Positions 1-8,029 of a DNA stretch of 64,000 nucleotides are shown in pieces. Numbering within the stretch: the first letter of the stretch is position 1; the number at the start of each line of letters is the position of its first letter. The translations under genes and the position numbers were made by a program. The DNA is from Chloroflexota bacterium (GTDB lineage Bacteria > Chloroflexota > Dehalococcoidia > DSTF01 > RBG-16-68-14), in assembly GCA_029262675.1 (NCBI GenBank), contig JAJCYW010000002.1, forward strand, positions 1-64,000, read 5' to 3'. The notes beneath the pieces were generated by a model, which was given only the letters and a program-made list of their open reading frames with translations, did no database searches and was not told the origin of the DNA.

Positions 1-2
1 CA

Positions 3-74
3 CCGGACGGCGTTATCGACCTGCTGAACGACATCCTTGGTGTCATCCAGCAGTACCACCCGGCACCCTGCTAG
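3..74 (+). CDS. C-terminal end of a dockerin/EF-hand-like tailed protein (partial)
   Basis: Only the last 23 codons lie in the window, ending in TAG. The peptide runs DGVIDLLNDILGVIQQY and then HPAPC. The DG-hydrophobic-x-D...ND pattern followed by an amphipathic helix resembles the second calcium loop and helix of the dockerin-like tails seen on the other secreted proteins here. A strong terminator follows. The rest of the protein is outside the window, so its function is unknown. Confidence 0.55.
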   Translation, partial: PDGVIDLLNDILGVIQQYHPAPC

Positions 75-103
75 GCTAACCGGACGGTATACGTCAGAAC
101 TTC

Positions 104-133
104 AACGGAGCGCCCCGAAAGGGGCGCTCCGTT
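104..133 (+). terminator. Rho-independent terminator
   Basis: An 11-bp perfect GC-rich stem (106-116 with 121-131) is closed by a GAAA tetraloop and followed by a pyrimidine-rich TTCATTCTC. It lies 30 bases after the stop codon of the partial gene at the window start. The flanking AA/TT can extend the stem to 104-133. Confidence 0.85.
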
Positions 134-383
134 CATTCTCCAAGCGCCGATCCAGCAGGAATAACGTGCGGAGGCGGAGAAGACTCGAAGGCGAGAGAAC
201 GACACCTGGGTGACGAAACCATGCCTGTGGGTCTCGTAGGCCGGTTAGGTCCGAGCGACCGGCTCCACAACGCTTCAGCATGCAACGCGTCCCCTGAGGC
301 CCGGCCAGCTTCGCGCAGAAGGATCGTGGGCCCCTGTCGCAGACTTTTAACAAGTTTCGCCGGAGCCGCGCCCTGGCAGAGCC

Positions 384-412
384 TTGACACAAGACGTGCG
401 CCTGACCACAAT
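384..412 (+). promoter_or_regulatory. Candidate sigma-70 promoter for the giant surface protein
   Basis: TTGACA at 384-389, a 17-base spacer, then CACAAT at 407-412 (4 of 6 to TATAAT). Initiation near 419 would give a leader of about 100 bases. That leader contains a 7-bp hairpin (479-485 with 490-496) just upstream of the ribosome binding site, which could affect translation. Otherwise the 134-519 gap shows no gene. Confidence 0.45.
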
Positions 413-519
413 GATGTGATCAATGCGGCGGAGGCCGCATCCCGATCAGGCACACACACGGGCTGGGATTGGCAACGTCACCCGTAGTCACGGGTGTCTC
501 ACCAAGGGAGGAACAGGTC

Positions 520-3500
520 ATGCATACGACCAGAGGTCGGACATTTTTCAACGCGCGTCCGATGGCGATTCGAGTTCTGCTCGTCGCCATCGTCGCAGCC
601 ATTACGGTAGGGGCGCTCAGCGTCTATACCGCGCAGCAAACCAGCGCTGGTGCCGCAACTACGGTCACGGTCAACTCCGTCGGCAACACCGACGACGGCA
701 GTTGCTCCGGCGCGCCGAACGCGGGCTCCGGCGACTGCACACTGCACGAGGCGATCGACGTCGTCAACGATGGTAAGGCGGACGTGATCAACTTCCACAA
801 GACTGTCTTCCCGAAGGTGACACCGGGCGTCATCCAGGTCGACCTCGGCGACTTTGCCGAGAACGACGGCGATAACTGCCTGCCGCCGATCGTACGTGAG
901 GTGGTAATCGATTCATCGAACACCGGCGTCGTCCTCGACGGTGACGCCAACGGCGACTTGGTCGCCATCGACTGCTCGGACACCCCCTCGGACAGCAATC
1001 GCGAGGGCGTGATCCAGGTCGACGCCAGCCACAACGGTTTCGACTTTGAGCTGATGGGCGGCAAGAACTTCATCATCCGCGAGTTCGACGGCGAGACGGA
1101 CGGCATCAAGCTGGACGGCTGCGTCGACGCCTGCACGGACGCCGCTTACTACAGCCTGGGTGACGTCTTCATTAACGACATGACGTTCTACGATGGTGAC
1201 CCCGGCGAAGATGACGAGCTGGACAGCGAAGACGGTATCGACATCGACGACGTGTGGAACGTCGCCAACATCATCATCGACAACGTGGACATCACCGCGG
1301 ATGATGATGGTGTTGACCTAGAAGCGAACGACAGCAGCCCGGATGACAAGAAGATGAGCAGCAATTCGGTGGCGGTCACAGGCAGCAGGATCATCGCTGA
1401 CGCCGACGACTCCGGCTCGGGCGACGGCGTCGAGTTGGAGTTCGACTGCGACATTGCGGATGGCTGCACCATCAACGGCAAGATCACCGCAAACGTCAGC
1501 GACAATCCGTTCATCACCTCGTTCGGCGGCGACGCTGTCGACATTGAGTTCGCAGACAACGAGGATGGCACGCTTGGCGGCGCCTCCATGAACGTCTGGG
1601 TCAACAATAACTCCAAGCTGCACGGCGGCGACGGCGGCGACGACTCTGCCGTCGAAATCGACATCGAATCGGACGGCGGAGACGTCAACTCCGGTTCCGT
1701 CGGCCTCGACGTGCAGGTGAACGGCAACGGCCTGACGGACGCCGGCGGCGACGACGCCGTAGAGATCGACATCGAAGTCTGCTGCCCGGGCAGCCACAGC
1801 ACCAGCGTGGTGCAAGTCAACGACAACGATGACATCATCGGTGACGAAGACGGCGTCGAAGTCTTCGTCGACATCGGCTGCGGCGACGGCAACGGCAGCA
1901 CCGTCAACGTTGACCGCAACGGCAGCATCGAAGGACAAGGCAACGGCGGCGGAGACGGCGTCGAGGTCGATGTGAACATCGGCGAGATTGCCACGGGCTG
2001 CCCCGGCGACCTTGAATCCGATGACAACACAAGCCTAGTCACCGTCAACGACAACGAGCGCATCGACGGCGGCGACGACCAGGGCGTCGACATCGACGCG
2101 GACGTCGGCTCCGACACCGGTTCCGGCGACGACAACACCAATACCATCGAAGTGAACGGCAACGGCCGCATCGACGGTGAGGACGAGGGCGTCGAGATCG
2201 ACGCTGACGCCGGATCCCAGAGCGGCGACGACGGCGACGAGAACACGATCCTCGTCTCGGTCAACGGCAACGATGACATTACGGGTAATGACGACGAAGG
2301 TGTCGACGTCAGCGCAGACACCGGCGTCGAGACCGGCCCCAACAGCCTGCCAGGCGGTGACGGCACGGACGGGGACGAGAACAGCACCACCGTCAACATC
2401 CGCGACAACGGCAACATTGAAGGTGGTGACGATGACGGCATTGAGTTCGATGTCCAGGCCGGTGGCGGCAACGTCAGCAGCCGCACCAACGCCAATGAAG
2501 TGAACATCACCGGCAACGGTGAGATCGTTGGCCGCGAGGACAGCGGCGGCGCTGGCATCGACGGTGACTTCGAGGTCTGCTGTGACGCGGCGAACACGAA
2601 CACGCTGCTCATCGCGGACAATGACGACATTATCGGCCGCAACGCCGACGGCATCGACCTCGACTTCTGCTGCAGCGTCAACATCGTCACCATCGAGGAC
2701 AACCAGGCGATCCGCGGAAACGGCGGAGACGGCATCGACTACAACGTTGACAACCTCAGCGACGGAGACGCCGACTACGGCGAGGGATGCCCGCAAGACT
2801 GCGGCATCTGGAGTTCGGTGAACTACCTCATCATCCGCGGCAACGACATCTTCAACAGCGAAGAGGACGGCATCGACATCTTCGCCGGCGAGTTCCAGAG
2901 CCCCGCGGACGCCGGCCGCGACGACATACCTGACGGGAAGAGCATCATCCACAACAACGACATCCATCACAACCGCGACCACGGCATCGACGTCCACAGC
3001 TCGTCCGGCCTCAACATCGAGCGGAACGACATCTTCAGCAACGGTGACGACCCAGGCCTGGACCGCGGCATCGAGATCGACTGCGACTCCAGCGGCGTGC
3101 CACAGGAGCCGGACCCGAAGGACCTGCTGAAGTGCAACCAGAACCGCATCAGCCAGAACAACATCTGGGACAACATCGGCATGGGCATCGATCTAATCGG
3201 TGACACGGACAATGACGGCGACGGAGACCACGATGTCGGCTGCGTCTTCTTCTTCGGCATCCCGTCGCCCAACGACTGCCTGCCGTTCCCGAAGATCACG
3301 ACCCAGTCGGGCGACAAGCTGGTTGGTACCGCCTGTTCGCTCTGCCTCGTCGAGGTCTTCTGGGTTGACGACGACCCGGCCGACCAGCTCCCACTGGCCG
3401 CACGCCAGCACGGCGAAGCGAGGACGTTCTTTGACGACAAGACAATCGACGTCAGCACCGAGGCCGACGCCGACGGCAACTGGTCTGTCGACTTACCGTG

Positions 3501-3942
3501 TGACCTTGGTGCCGGAGCATTCACCGCCACGGCGACGGACAAGCTAAAGAGCACGTCGGAGTTCGCGGAGAATTTCGTGACGCTGGGCACCGGCTCCTGC
3601 GTCACGCCGACGCCGACGATAACGGACACGCCCGTACCAACCATCACACCGACGCCGACCAATACGCCGCTGCCGACGGAGACGGCGACGCCGACGGACA
3701 CGCCGGAGCCGACAGCCACTCCGACGCCGGCCAAGCTCTGCGGTGATGTGAACCTGGATGGCGTTGTCGGCAGCGTTGACGCAGCACTGATCCTGCAACT
3801 AAGGGCAGGCTTCATCAGTTCCGTGCCCAATGCGTCCAACGCGGACACCAATAACAGCGGCGGGATCACGACCGAAGACGCCGGCCTGATCCTGCAGGTC
3901 GTCGCCGGGTTCATCGATATCGGCGTTCTCACCTGCCCATAA
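520..3942 (+). CDS. Giant acidic repeat / beta-helix surface protein with C-terminal dockerin
   Basis: 1140-residue secreted protein. The start is the ATG at 520, preceded by GGGAGGAA; an upstream ATG at 469 lacks a ribosome binding site and would bury the signal peptide. Domains in order: signal peptide (hydrophobic core about 17-37); CSLREA-like segment (about 50-80, with SCSGAPNAGSGDCTLHEAI); Asp/Gly-rich tandem repeats (about 350-740) built on V-N-x-N-x-x-I-x-G-x-D-x-x-G-V-D/E-I-D; a more typical right-handed beta-helix (about 770-900, NND/GID pattern); an Ig-like region; a Thr-Pro linker (about 1027-1072); and a two-loop type I dockerin (1073-1140, GDVNLDGVVGSVDAALILQLRAG and ADTNNSGGITTEDAGLILQ). 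The cohesin gene follows 84 bases downstream, suggesting docking to it. The acidic repeats probably bind calcium. No catalytic motif was recognised; adhesin or polysaccharide-binding roles are inference. Confidence 0.85.
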   Translation: MHTTRGRTFFNARPMAIRVLLVAIVAAITVGALSVYTAQQTSAGAATTVTVNSVGNTDDGSCSGAPNAGSGDCTLHEAIDVVNDGKADVINFHKTVFPKVTPGVIQVDLGDFAENDGDNCLPPIVREVVIDSSNTGVVLDGDANGDLVAIDCSDTPSDSNREGVIQVDASHNGFDFELMGGKNFIIREFDGETDGIKLDGCVDACTDAAYYSLGDVFINDMTFYDGDPGEDDELDSEDGIDIDDVWNVANIIIDNVDITADDDGVDLEANDSSPDDKKMSSNSVAVTGSRIIADADDSGSGDGVELEFDCDIADGCTINGKITANVSDNPFITSFGGDAVDIEFADNEDGTLGGASMNVWVNNNSKLHGGDGGDDSAVEIDIESDGGDVNSGSVGLDVQVNGNGLTDAGGDDAVEIDIEVCCPGSHSTSVVQVNDNDDIIGDEDGVEVFVDIGCGDGNGSTVNVDRNGSIEGQGNGGGDGVEVDVNIGEIATGCPGDLESDDNTSLVTVNDNERIDGGDDQGVDIDADVGSDTGSGDDNTNTIEVNGNGRIDGEDEGVEIDADAGSQSGDDGDENTILVSVNGNDDITGNDDEGVDVSADTGVETGPNSLPGGDGTDGDENSTTVNIRDNGNIEGGDDDGIEFDVQAGGGNVSSRTNANEVNITGNGEIVGREDSGGAGIDGDFEVCCDAANTNTLLIADNDDIIGRNADGIDLDFCCSVNIVTIEDNQAIRGNGGDGIDYNVDNLSDGDADYGEGCPQDCGIWSSVNYLIIRGNDIFNSEEDGIDIFAGEFQSPADAGRDDIPDGKSIIHNNDIHHNRDHGIDVHSSSGLNIERNDIFSNGDDPGLDRGIEIDCDSSGVPQEPDPKDLLKCNQNRISQNNIWDNIGMGIDLIGDTDNDGDGDHDVGCVFFFGIPSPNDCLPFPKITTQSGDKLVGTACSLCLVEVFWVDDDPADQLPLAARQHGEARTFFDDKTIDVSTEADADGNWSVDLPCDLGAGAFTATATDKLKSTSEFAENFVTLGTGSCVTPTPTITDTPVPTITPTPTNTPLPTETATPTDTPEPTATPTPAKLCGDVNLDGVVGSVDAALILQLRAGFISSVPNASNADTNNSGGITTEDAGLILQVVAGFIDIGVLTCP
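1561..2740 (+). repeat. Acidic tandem repeats inside the giant protein
   Basis: At least nine imperfect units of roughly 35-50 residues share the core VNxNxxIxGxDxxGVxIDxDxG. Examples are NGNGRIDGEDEGVEIDADAG and NDNERIDGGDDQGVDIDADVG. They are separated by variable Asp/Ser/Gly insertions and occasional CC pairs. The DNA is rich in GGCGACGAC-type words. The pattern fits coils of a parallel beta-helix with a calcium-loaded Asp ladder (inference). Confidence 0.75.
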
Positions 3943-4026
3943 GGCAGGTCAAGGGGAGCGAACACACAGAGCGCGCACGGAGCGCGCACGGGATAGTAAG
4001 GAACAGGAAAGGAAGGGTAACCGATA

Positions 4027-4668
4027 ATGAAGAGACTGCGGATAGGAATGGTTGCAGCGGCGGCACTCGCCGTCGCACTCATCGGCGGCCTGCTGATCGC
4101 GGGTACGGCGGCTGCACAGGGCGGCGCCACACTGAGTGTTAGCGATGGCTCGGCCGAGACCGGCGCGCAGGGCACCGTCGTGCTTGACGCCAGTTCGATC
4201 GGCGACCCCGGCCTCGGCGCCTGGACGGTCGACATCGCCTACGACGACAGTGTCATCACCGCCGTCGATTGCTCCGCGGAGCAGGGCGGCGTCTGCAACG
4301 AAGCTTTCGCGGCCGACATGGTCCGCATCACCGGCGCCAGCGCGGGCGGCCTAGAGGGCGACACGACCCTGGGCGGCGTCACGTTCGAGTGCGGCTCCGC
4401 GGAAGGCTCCAGCCCGTTGACGCTGACCGTCAACGTCTTCGCGGACGCCACTATTGGTGACCCGCAGGACATCGACGCGACGATCGTCAACGGCACCTTC
4501 GACTGCGCAGACGTTGCGCCGACAGCGACTGTCGTCGTGACGGACGGCCCAGTCACCGGCACAGGCGTTGCGGACAGCGGCAGCAGCTTCGGCTGGCTGA
4601 TCGCCCTGCTCGCCGTCGTCGGTGGAGCCGCCGCCGTCGTCGGCTTCAGCGCACAGCGCAACCGATAA
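4027..4668 (+). CDS. Membrane-anchored cohesin-domain protein
   Basis: 213 residues. A signal peptide (about 1-30, ending AAAQG) is followed by one cohesin-type domain (about 33-158). It carries family landmarks: G-x-x-G-T-V-V-L-D, GLGAWTVDIAYDDSVITAVDC, CNEAFAADMVRITGASA, GLEGDTTLGGVTFEC and SPLTLTVNVF. A short Thr/Val/Gly linker leads to a C-terminal transmembrane helix (about 183-206) ending in QRNR, so the cohesin should sit outside the cell tethered by its C-terminus. AGGAAGGG precedes the ATG. It lies directly downstream of a dockerin protein, and two more dockerin proteins lie at 36-39 kb. No other cohesin is in the window. The likely job is to hold dockerin-tailed proteins on the cell surface. 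Confidence 0.82.
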   Translation: MKRLRIGMVAAAALAVALIGGLLIAGTAAAQGGATLSVSDGSAETGAQGTVVLDASSIGDPGLGAWTVDIAYDDSVITAVDCSAEQGGVCNEAFAADMVRITGASAGGLEGDTTLGGVTFECGSAEGSSPLTLTVNVFADATIGDPQDIDATIVNGTFDCADVAPTATVVVTDGPVTGTGVADSGSSFGWLIALLAVVGGAAAVVGFSAQRNR

Positions 4669-4701
4669 CCGGCATCACGTAGCGTTCGGCTACACAAACA
4701 C

Positions 4702-4729
4702 CGAAGGCCCCCAATGATGGGGGCCTTCG
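4702..4729. terminator. Terminator after the cohesin gene
   Basis: Perfect 11-bp stem (4702-4712 with 4719-4729) with a six-base loop AATGAT, 33 bases after the cohesin stop. The T-run is weak (TACG), but stem strength and position support termination. Confidence 0.75.
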
Positions 4730-4992
4730 TACGTCCGTCGTAACTGGCCTGCGCGGTCCAGTGCGCGGCATACCGGCGCTCCTCTACCTACTACGGCACC
4801 CGGCATGCCGGCGACGGCGATTGCACCGTTCAGATCTCACACGCAGCCCTCGTCGCCGCATTGCGGCACCGACGCGAAAGCGTGGCCGATCGGCACCTAA
4901 GAAGAGGCGGTCGACGACGGACGCACACATGTGCCAACACGGGACCGCCGAGATGTGGTACATTATCCCCCTACGGCGGGGAGGAGTACTAC

Positions 4993-5163
4993 GTGGCGAA
5001 ACAGGGACGTTGCGCCCATCATTGGGTGATCCAGAGTTCCGTCGGAGCCAGCAGCCGCGGTGTCTGCAAGTATTGCGGCGCCGGCAAGCGCTTCAGCAAC
5101 TTCCGCAGTCCCCAGGCCAGGCCGAAGACCGCACGCATGTCGCGCGGCCAAGCACGCGCCTGA
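4993..5163 (+). CDS. Small zinc-ribbon-like protein
   Basis: 56 residues starting at a GTG with GGGGAGGAG six bases upstream. The layout is C-A-H-H-W-V-I-Q then G-V-C-K-Y-C-G, so one Cys/His pair and one CxxC could bind zinc. The tail is Arg/Lys-rich (FRSPQARPKTARMSRGQARA), suggesting nucleic-acid contact. Small proteins with this CxHHW...GVCKxCG pattern occur in Actinobacteria and Chloroflexota but have no assigned function that I know of. It stands alone ahead of the next gene by 30 bases. Confidence 0.65.
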   Translation: MAKQGRCAHHWVIQSSVGASSRGVCKYCGAGKRFSNFRSPQARPKTARMSRGQARA

Positions 5164-5193
5164 ATCGGGACTGATTAGGAAGGCACCACTCCA

Positions 5194-5607
5194 TTGACGC
5201 GGCTGGTTCGCGCCAGCAGTATTCCCATAGCTCACACACCCAACGGAGGCTGGCAGGGCGAGATGCCGCCGCCTGTCCTCGCGGGCTGCGGCGAACCGCT
5301 GGCAGCAGACGCGATCGACATGCGAGACGTCTGGCGGACCTTCGCCACGGAGGTGGACGGCATGCCGGCCGGTACGATCGACCACGTCGAGCGCATCGAA
5401 CAGTGTGGCGATCGAGTGGTGATCACGTCCACCGGCGTTATCCACGACATGCGCACGGACGGTACCCTGGCGAACGGCGTCAACGACGTCAGCGCACTCA
5501 ACTGGCAGCCGATCAGCGTCGCCGCCGCGTGGGAGGCCGGTAGCCACGTCCTGCGCCCCAACCGCGGCGACATCGCCGTCACGCGGGAGTTGATGGCGAT
5601 GTGCTGA
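5194..5607 (+). CDS. Conserved hypothetical protein, C-terminus probably frameshifted
   Basis: 137 residues from a TTG start, with AGGAAGG ten bases upstream. It has a globular, lipocalin-like feel: alternating strands such as VERIEQCGDRVVITSTGVIHDMRTDGT, then SHVLRPNRGDIAVTREL. The frame ends abruptly in LMAMC-stop. A +2 shift at about 5591 opens a coding-looking continuation, DGDVLIWTLVPLKRVVRMRR, to a stop at 5658-5660. A single missing base in the TTGATGG context would explain this, giving an intact protein of about 155 residues. I do not recognise a function. It may share a transcript with the small zinc protein upstream. Confidence 0.55.
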   Translation: MTRLVRASSIPIAHTPNGGWQGEMPPPVLAGCGEPLAADAIDMRDVWRTFATEVDGMPAGTIDHVERIEQCGDRVVITSTGVIHDMRTDGTLANGVNDVSALNWQPISVAAAWEAGSHVLRPNRGDIAVTRELMAMC

Positions 5608-5772
5608 TCTGGACGCTGGTACCGCTCAAGCGCGTCGTCCGTATGCGGCGAATTCCTTGATGCAGCGGCGCGTTGAATCTTCATGGCCGGCAGCGCGTTG
5701 AACCACACACGCACTCAACCCGCGTCAAACGGACCGCATGCTTACGGTCGTGATTAACAGTGACTGGCTGGC

Positions 5773-6093
5773 TTAGTCCCGGTCCGCGCCCAAGCGCTCC
5801 AGGAAAACGTCCATCACGCCGCCGCAGATCTTGTCGTCGCCCTCAACGTCCTCGGTCAGGTCGACTCTCACCAGGCGGGGCGCGCCGTCCCGCATCGTAT
5901 CCATCGCCGCCTGCCAGACCTCGGCCTCGCCGCAGCCGCCTCCTATAGTTCCGCGGAACGAGCCGTCGTGCCGGATGGCCATCTTCGCGCCGGGCTTGCG
6001 CGGCGTGGAGCCGCGGCTGCTGGCAACCGTTGCCAACACCAACGACCGTCCCTCGGCCAGTGCGGCGTCGATCTCGTCGTAGACTTCGTTCAC
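5773..6093 (-). CDS. XdhC/CoxI N-terminal domain protein
   Basis: 106 residues from the GTG at 6093, eight bases after the acyltransferase stop, so the two are probably co-transcribed. The N-terminal XdhC/CoxI signature is clear: ATVASSRGSTPRKPGAKMAI then GTIGGGCGEAEV. Full-length XdhC proteins add a C-terminal Rossmann domain and insert or protect molybdenum cofactor for xanthine dehydrogenase/CO dehydrogenase-type enzymes. Here only the first domain is present, as in genomes that split the halves. No molybdoenzyme gene is in the window. A TTG further upstream (6132) would overlap the neighbour and is less likely. Confidence 0.8.
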   Translation of the reverse strand: MNEVYDEIDAALAEGRSLVLATVASSRGSTPRKPGAKMAIRHDGSFRGTIGGGCGEAEVWQAAMDTMRDGAPRLVRVDLTEDVEGDDKICGGVMDVFLERLGADRD

Positions 6094-6100
6094 GGCTTCT

Positions 6101-7408
6101 CTAGGGTAACGGGTCGGCGGCGGCGGCCACAACGGGAGCGTCTGACTCGCCTGCGGATGCCGAACCGGACGCGGTGCGCTCCTGGTAGGGGAACCGCCGC
6201 TTTAGCCGCAAGAACCGGCTCTCCCATAGCTGCCAGCTCAGCCAGGCCAGTGCCAGCGTAATCGCGCCCGCTGTCACCATGAACGCCAGCTCTCCTGGAA
6301 GCGTGGAACCCTGCACGTCCGGCGCGTCGCCAAACGCGCCGGCCTTCCGTGCCAACAACGTCGCCGTTGGCAGGTGCAGCAAGTATGCAGCATAGCTGTA
6401 GCGCCCCATCCAGCGCAGCGGCGCATTTGACAGTGCCGCGTGCGCCGTGGACCCAACGCGGAGGCCAAGCGTGAGCACGATGCAAGCCGCGAAGAGCAAG
6501 GCTACCATAGAAAACCCCACCGTGTGCACCCAGGCATTCTGCGGTGGGAGGCCATCGTTCAGCGCACCCAACAAGAGCAGGAGAACGAGGCTCGTCCCGG
6601 CCAGCGCGGGCGCCCACGCTCGCAGCAGGCGCAACGAGCCGGGCCCGCGCGCGACGAGCGCGATGATCGCGCCGGCAGCGAGCGCGTCCATCCGCGCCGG
6701 CGTGAGTACGTAGCCCAATGACGACGGCAGACCTGCCAGATCGAACCCCGCGCGCAACGCCAGCGCCGCGAGCAACCCGGCGGCGCAGACCCAGAGCAAC
6801 GTCCTCCTACTGAACAGAAAGACGAAGGCAGGCCAGACCAGGTAGAACTGCTCCTCCACCGCCAGCGACCAGATGTGACCCGCGAACAGGAAATCCGGCC
6901 GCAGACCGGGATTGAGCGCCTCTTGAACATTCGTCAGATAGCTGGCGTACCAGGGAAGCGCCCGTAGGATCTCCTCTGCCGCGCCAGTCTCACCGAGCAG
7001 CGGCAGCGACACGAGAAGCAGCGCCAGAAAGCCGTAGTAGGCGGGGAAGATCCGCAGCGACCGCCGCGCGTAGAACGAGGCGAAGAACCGCCGCGCCGGA
7101 CCTTTCGCGTCGTACAGGATGCCCGTGATCAGGAAGCCGGAGAGGACGAAGAAGAGGTCGACTCCTGCCCACCCCGCGCCGAAAGTCTTCGAAACCAGAT
7201 CGTCCAGCAAGACCAGTGATGCTCCCTCATCCGTGAAGTGGAGATGGTAGAGGAAGTCGAAGTGGTAGAGCATCACCATCGCAATCGCGATCCCGCGCAG
7301 GCCGTCCAGCGCGGGCACGCGCAGCCCATCCAGCGCCGGCAGTCGGCCGCCGGTCGCCGCGCCGTCCGCATCGGATGGACGCTGGAGGGGCCTGTTCGTC
7401 GTTGTCAT
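6101..7408 (-). CDS. Acyltransferase 3 (OafA/YrhL-like) membrane protein
   Basis: 435 residues with about ten predicted membrane helices. Family landmarks are LDGLRGIAIAMVMLYHF near the N-terminus (the catalytic His lies in the YHF context), GWAGVDLFFVLSGFLITGIL, FYARRSLRIFPAYY and HIWSLAVEEQFYLVWP. Members transfer acetyl or other acyl groups to surface sugars. The first codons carry a small in-frame duplication (PALDGLR twice). I prefer the ATG at 7408 over 7426 because GGAG lies at a workable distance. It is divergent from the gene at 7594 and upstream of the XdhC-domain gene. The acceptor sugar cannot be told. Confidence 0.88.
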   Translation of the reverse strand: MTTTNRPLQRPSDADGAATGGRLPALDGLRVPALDGLRGIAIAMVMLYHFDFLYHLHFTDEGASLVLLDDLVSKTFGAGWAGVDLFFVLSGFLITGILYDAKGPARRFFASFYARRSLRIFPAYYGFLALLLVSLPLLGETGAAEEILRALPWYASYLTNVQEALNPGLRPDFLFAGHIWSLAVEEQFYLVWPAFVFLFSRRTLLWVCAAGLLAALALRAGFDLAGLPSSLGYVLTPARMDALAAGAIIALVARGPGSLRLLRAWAPALAGTSLVLLLLLGALNDGLPPQNAWVHTVGFSMVALLFAACIVLTLGLRVGSTAHAALSNAPLRWMGRYSYAAYLLHLPTATLLARKAGAFGDAPDVQGSTLPGELAFMVTAGAITLALAWLSWQLWESRFLRLKRRFPYQERTASGSASAGESDAPVVAAAADPLP

Positions 7409-7593
7409 GATGCGAGCGAACTCCATATCGCGCGGGCGGTCACCACATGCTGCCGCACAATCGCCGCAGCGTGCAATCTTGCAGCCCGGAGAGAGCCGTG
7501 GCCGCAGCGGTGGCCCCCAGCGTGGTAGTTGGTATTATCGACAACGGGACAGCGGCCGAGCGCGCCTGCGGGCGCCCCTCAATGGAGATTCAG

Positions 7594-7899
7594 ATGCCGG
7601 AACAAGATCCAGCGCAAGATGTTGAAGAGGCCGTCCGCGCCCACGCCCGCGCCATCGTCGCGGGAGACATCGGCGCGGCCATCCGCTCCATGACACCGGA
7701 GGGGCTGGCCGGGGCGATGGAAGTGGGCAACACAACCTGGAACATCGCGTCGTACGAGCTTGAACCCGGCGGCCGCGACGGAGACGACCACCTCTTCGCA
7801 ATCCGCTACGAGACCGACCTTGGCCAGATGCGGCTGCGCTATCGCGTACGCGAGGTCGACGGTCGCTGGAAGGTGACGCACGTGGAGCAGGAGGGCTAA
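7594..7899 (+). CDS. Small NTF2/SnoaL-like protein
   Basis: 101 residues from the ATG at 7594 with GGAG six bases upstream; an alternative ATG at 7582 is possible. An N-terminal helix (AVRAHARAIVAGDIGAAIRSMTPEG) precedes beta strands ending in RYRVREVDGRWKVTHVEQEG, the usual cone-shaped NTF2-like fold ending. No catalytic residues can be assigned. It is followed at once by a pair of imperfect hairpin repeats. Confidence 0.6.
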   Translation: MPEQDPAQDVEEAVRAHARAIVAGDIGAAIRSMTPEGLAGAMEVGNTTWNIASYELEPGGRDGDDHLFAIRYETDLGQMRLRYRVREVDGRWKVTHVEQEG

Positions 7900-7901
7900 G
7901 G

Positions 7902-8002
7902 GGCCTTGGGCCTATGCCCAAGGCCTTGCACTAGCCTAACGGCTAGTGCCCGCGCGACAGGACGAAGGCCCAAGGCCTTACACTGACCTAACGGCTAGTC
8001 CT
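7902..8002. repeat. Tandem hairpin repeats (probable terminator array)
   Basis: A 10-bp perfect stem (7902-7911 with 7916-7925) is followed by an 8-bp stem CACTAGCC/GGCTAGTG (7929-7948). A near-copy of the block CCCAAGGCCTT...CCTAACGGCTAGT recurs at 7969-8000. The array lies between converging genes (7899 stop on +, 8030 stop on -), so bidirectional termination is likely. Confidence 0.6.
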
Positions 8003-8029
8003 GGCCTCGCCGCGAAGCGCCGCCGTCGC

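Noticed and set aside
190..260. Possible riboswitch upstream of the giant protein gene
   Set aside because: Some GC-rich stems and a GACGAAACC motif recall GEMM-like aptamers, but the conserved core (tetraloop/receptor) cannot be matched by eye.
1188..2735. Long open frame (about 515 codons) antisense to the Asp-rich repeats
   Set aside because: Arises from the repetitive GAC/GGC codons of the sense gene; the translation is Ser/Pro-rich without domains or a ribosome binding site.
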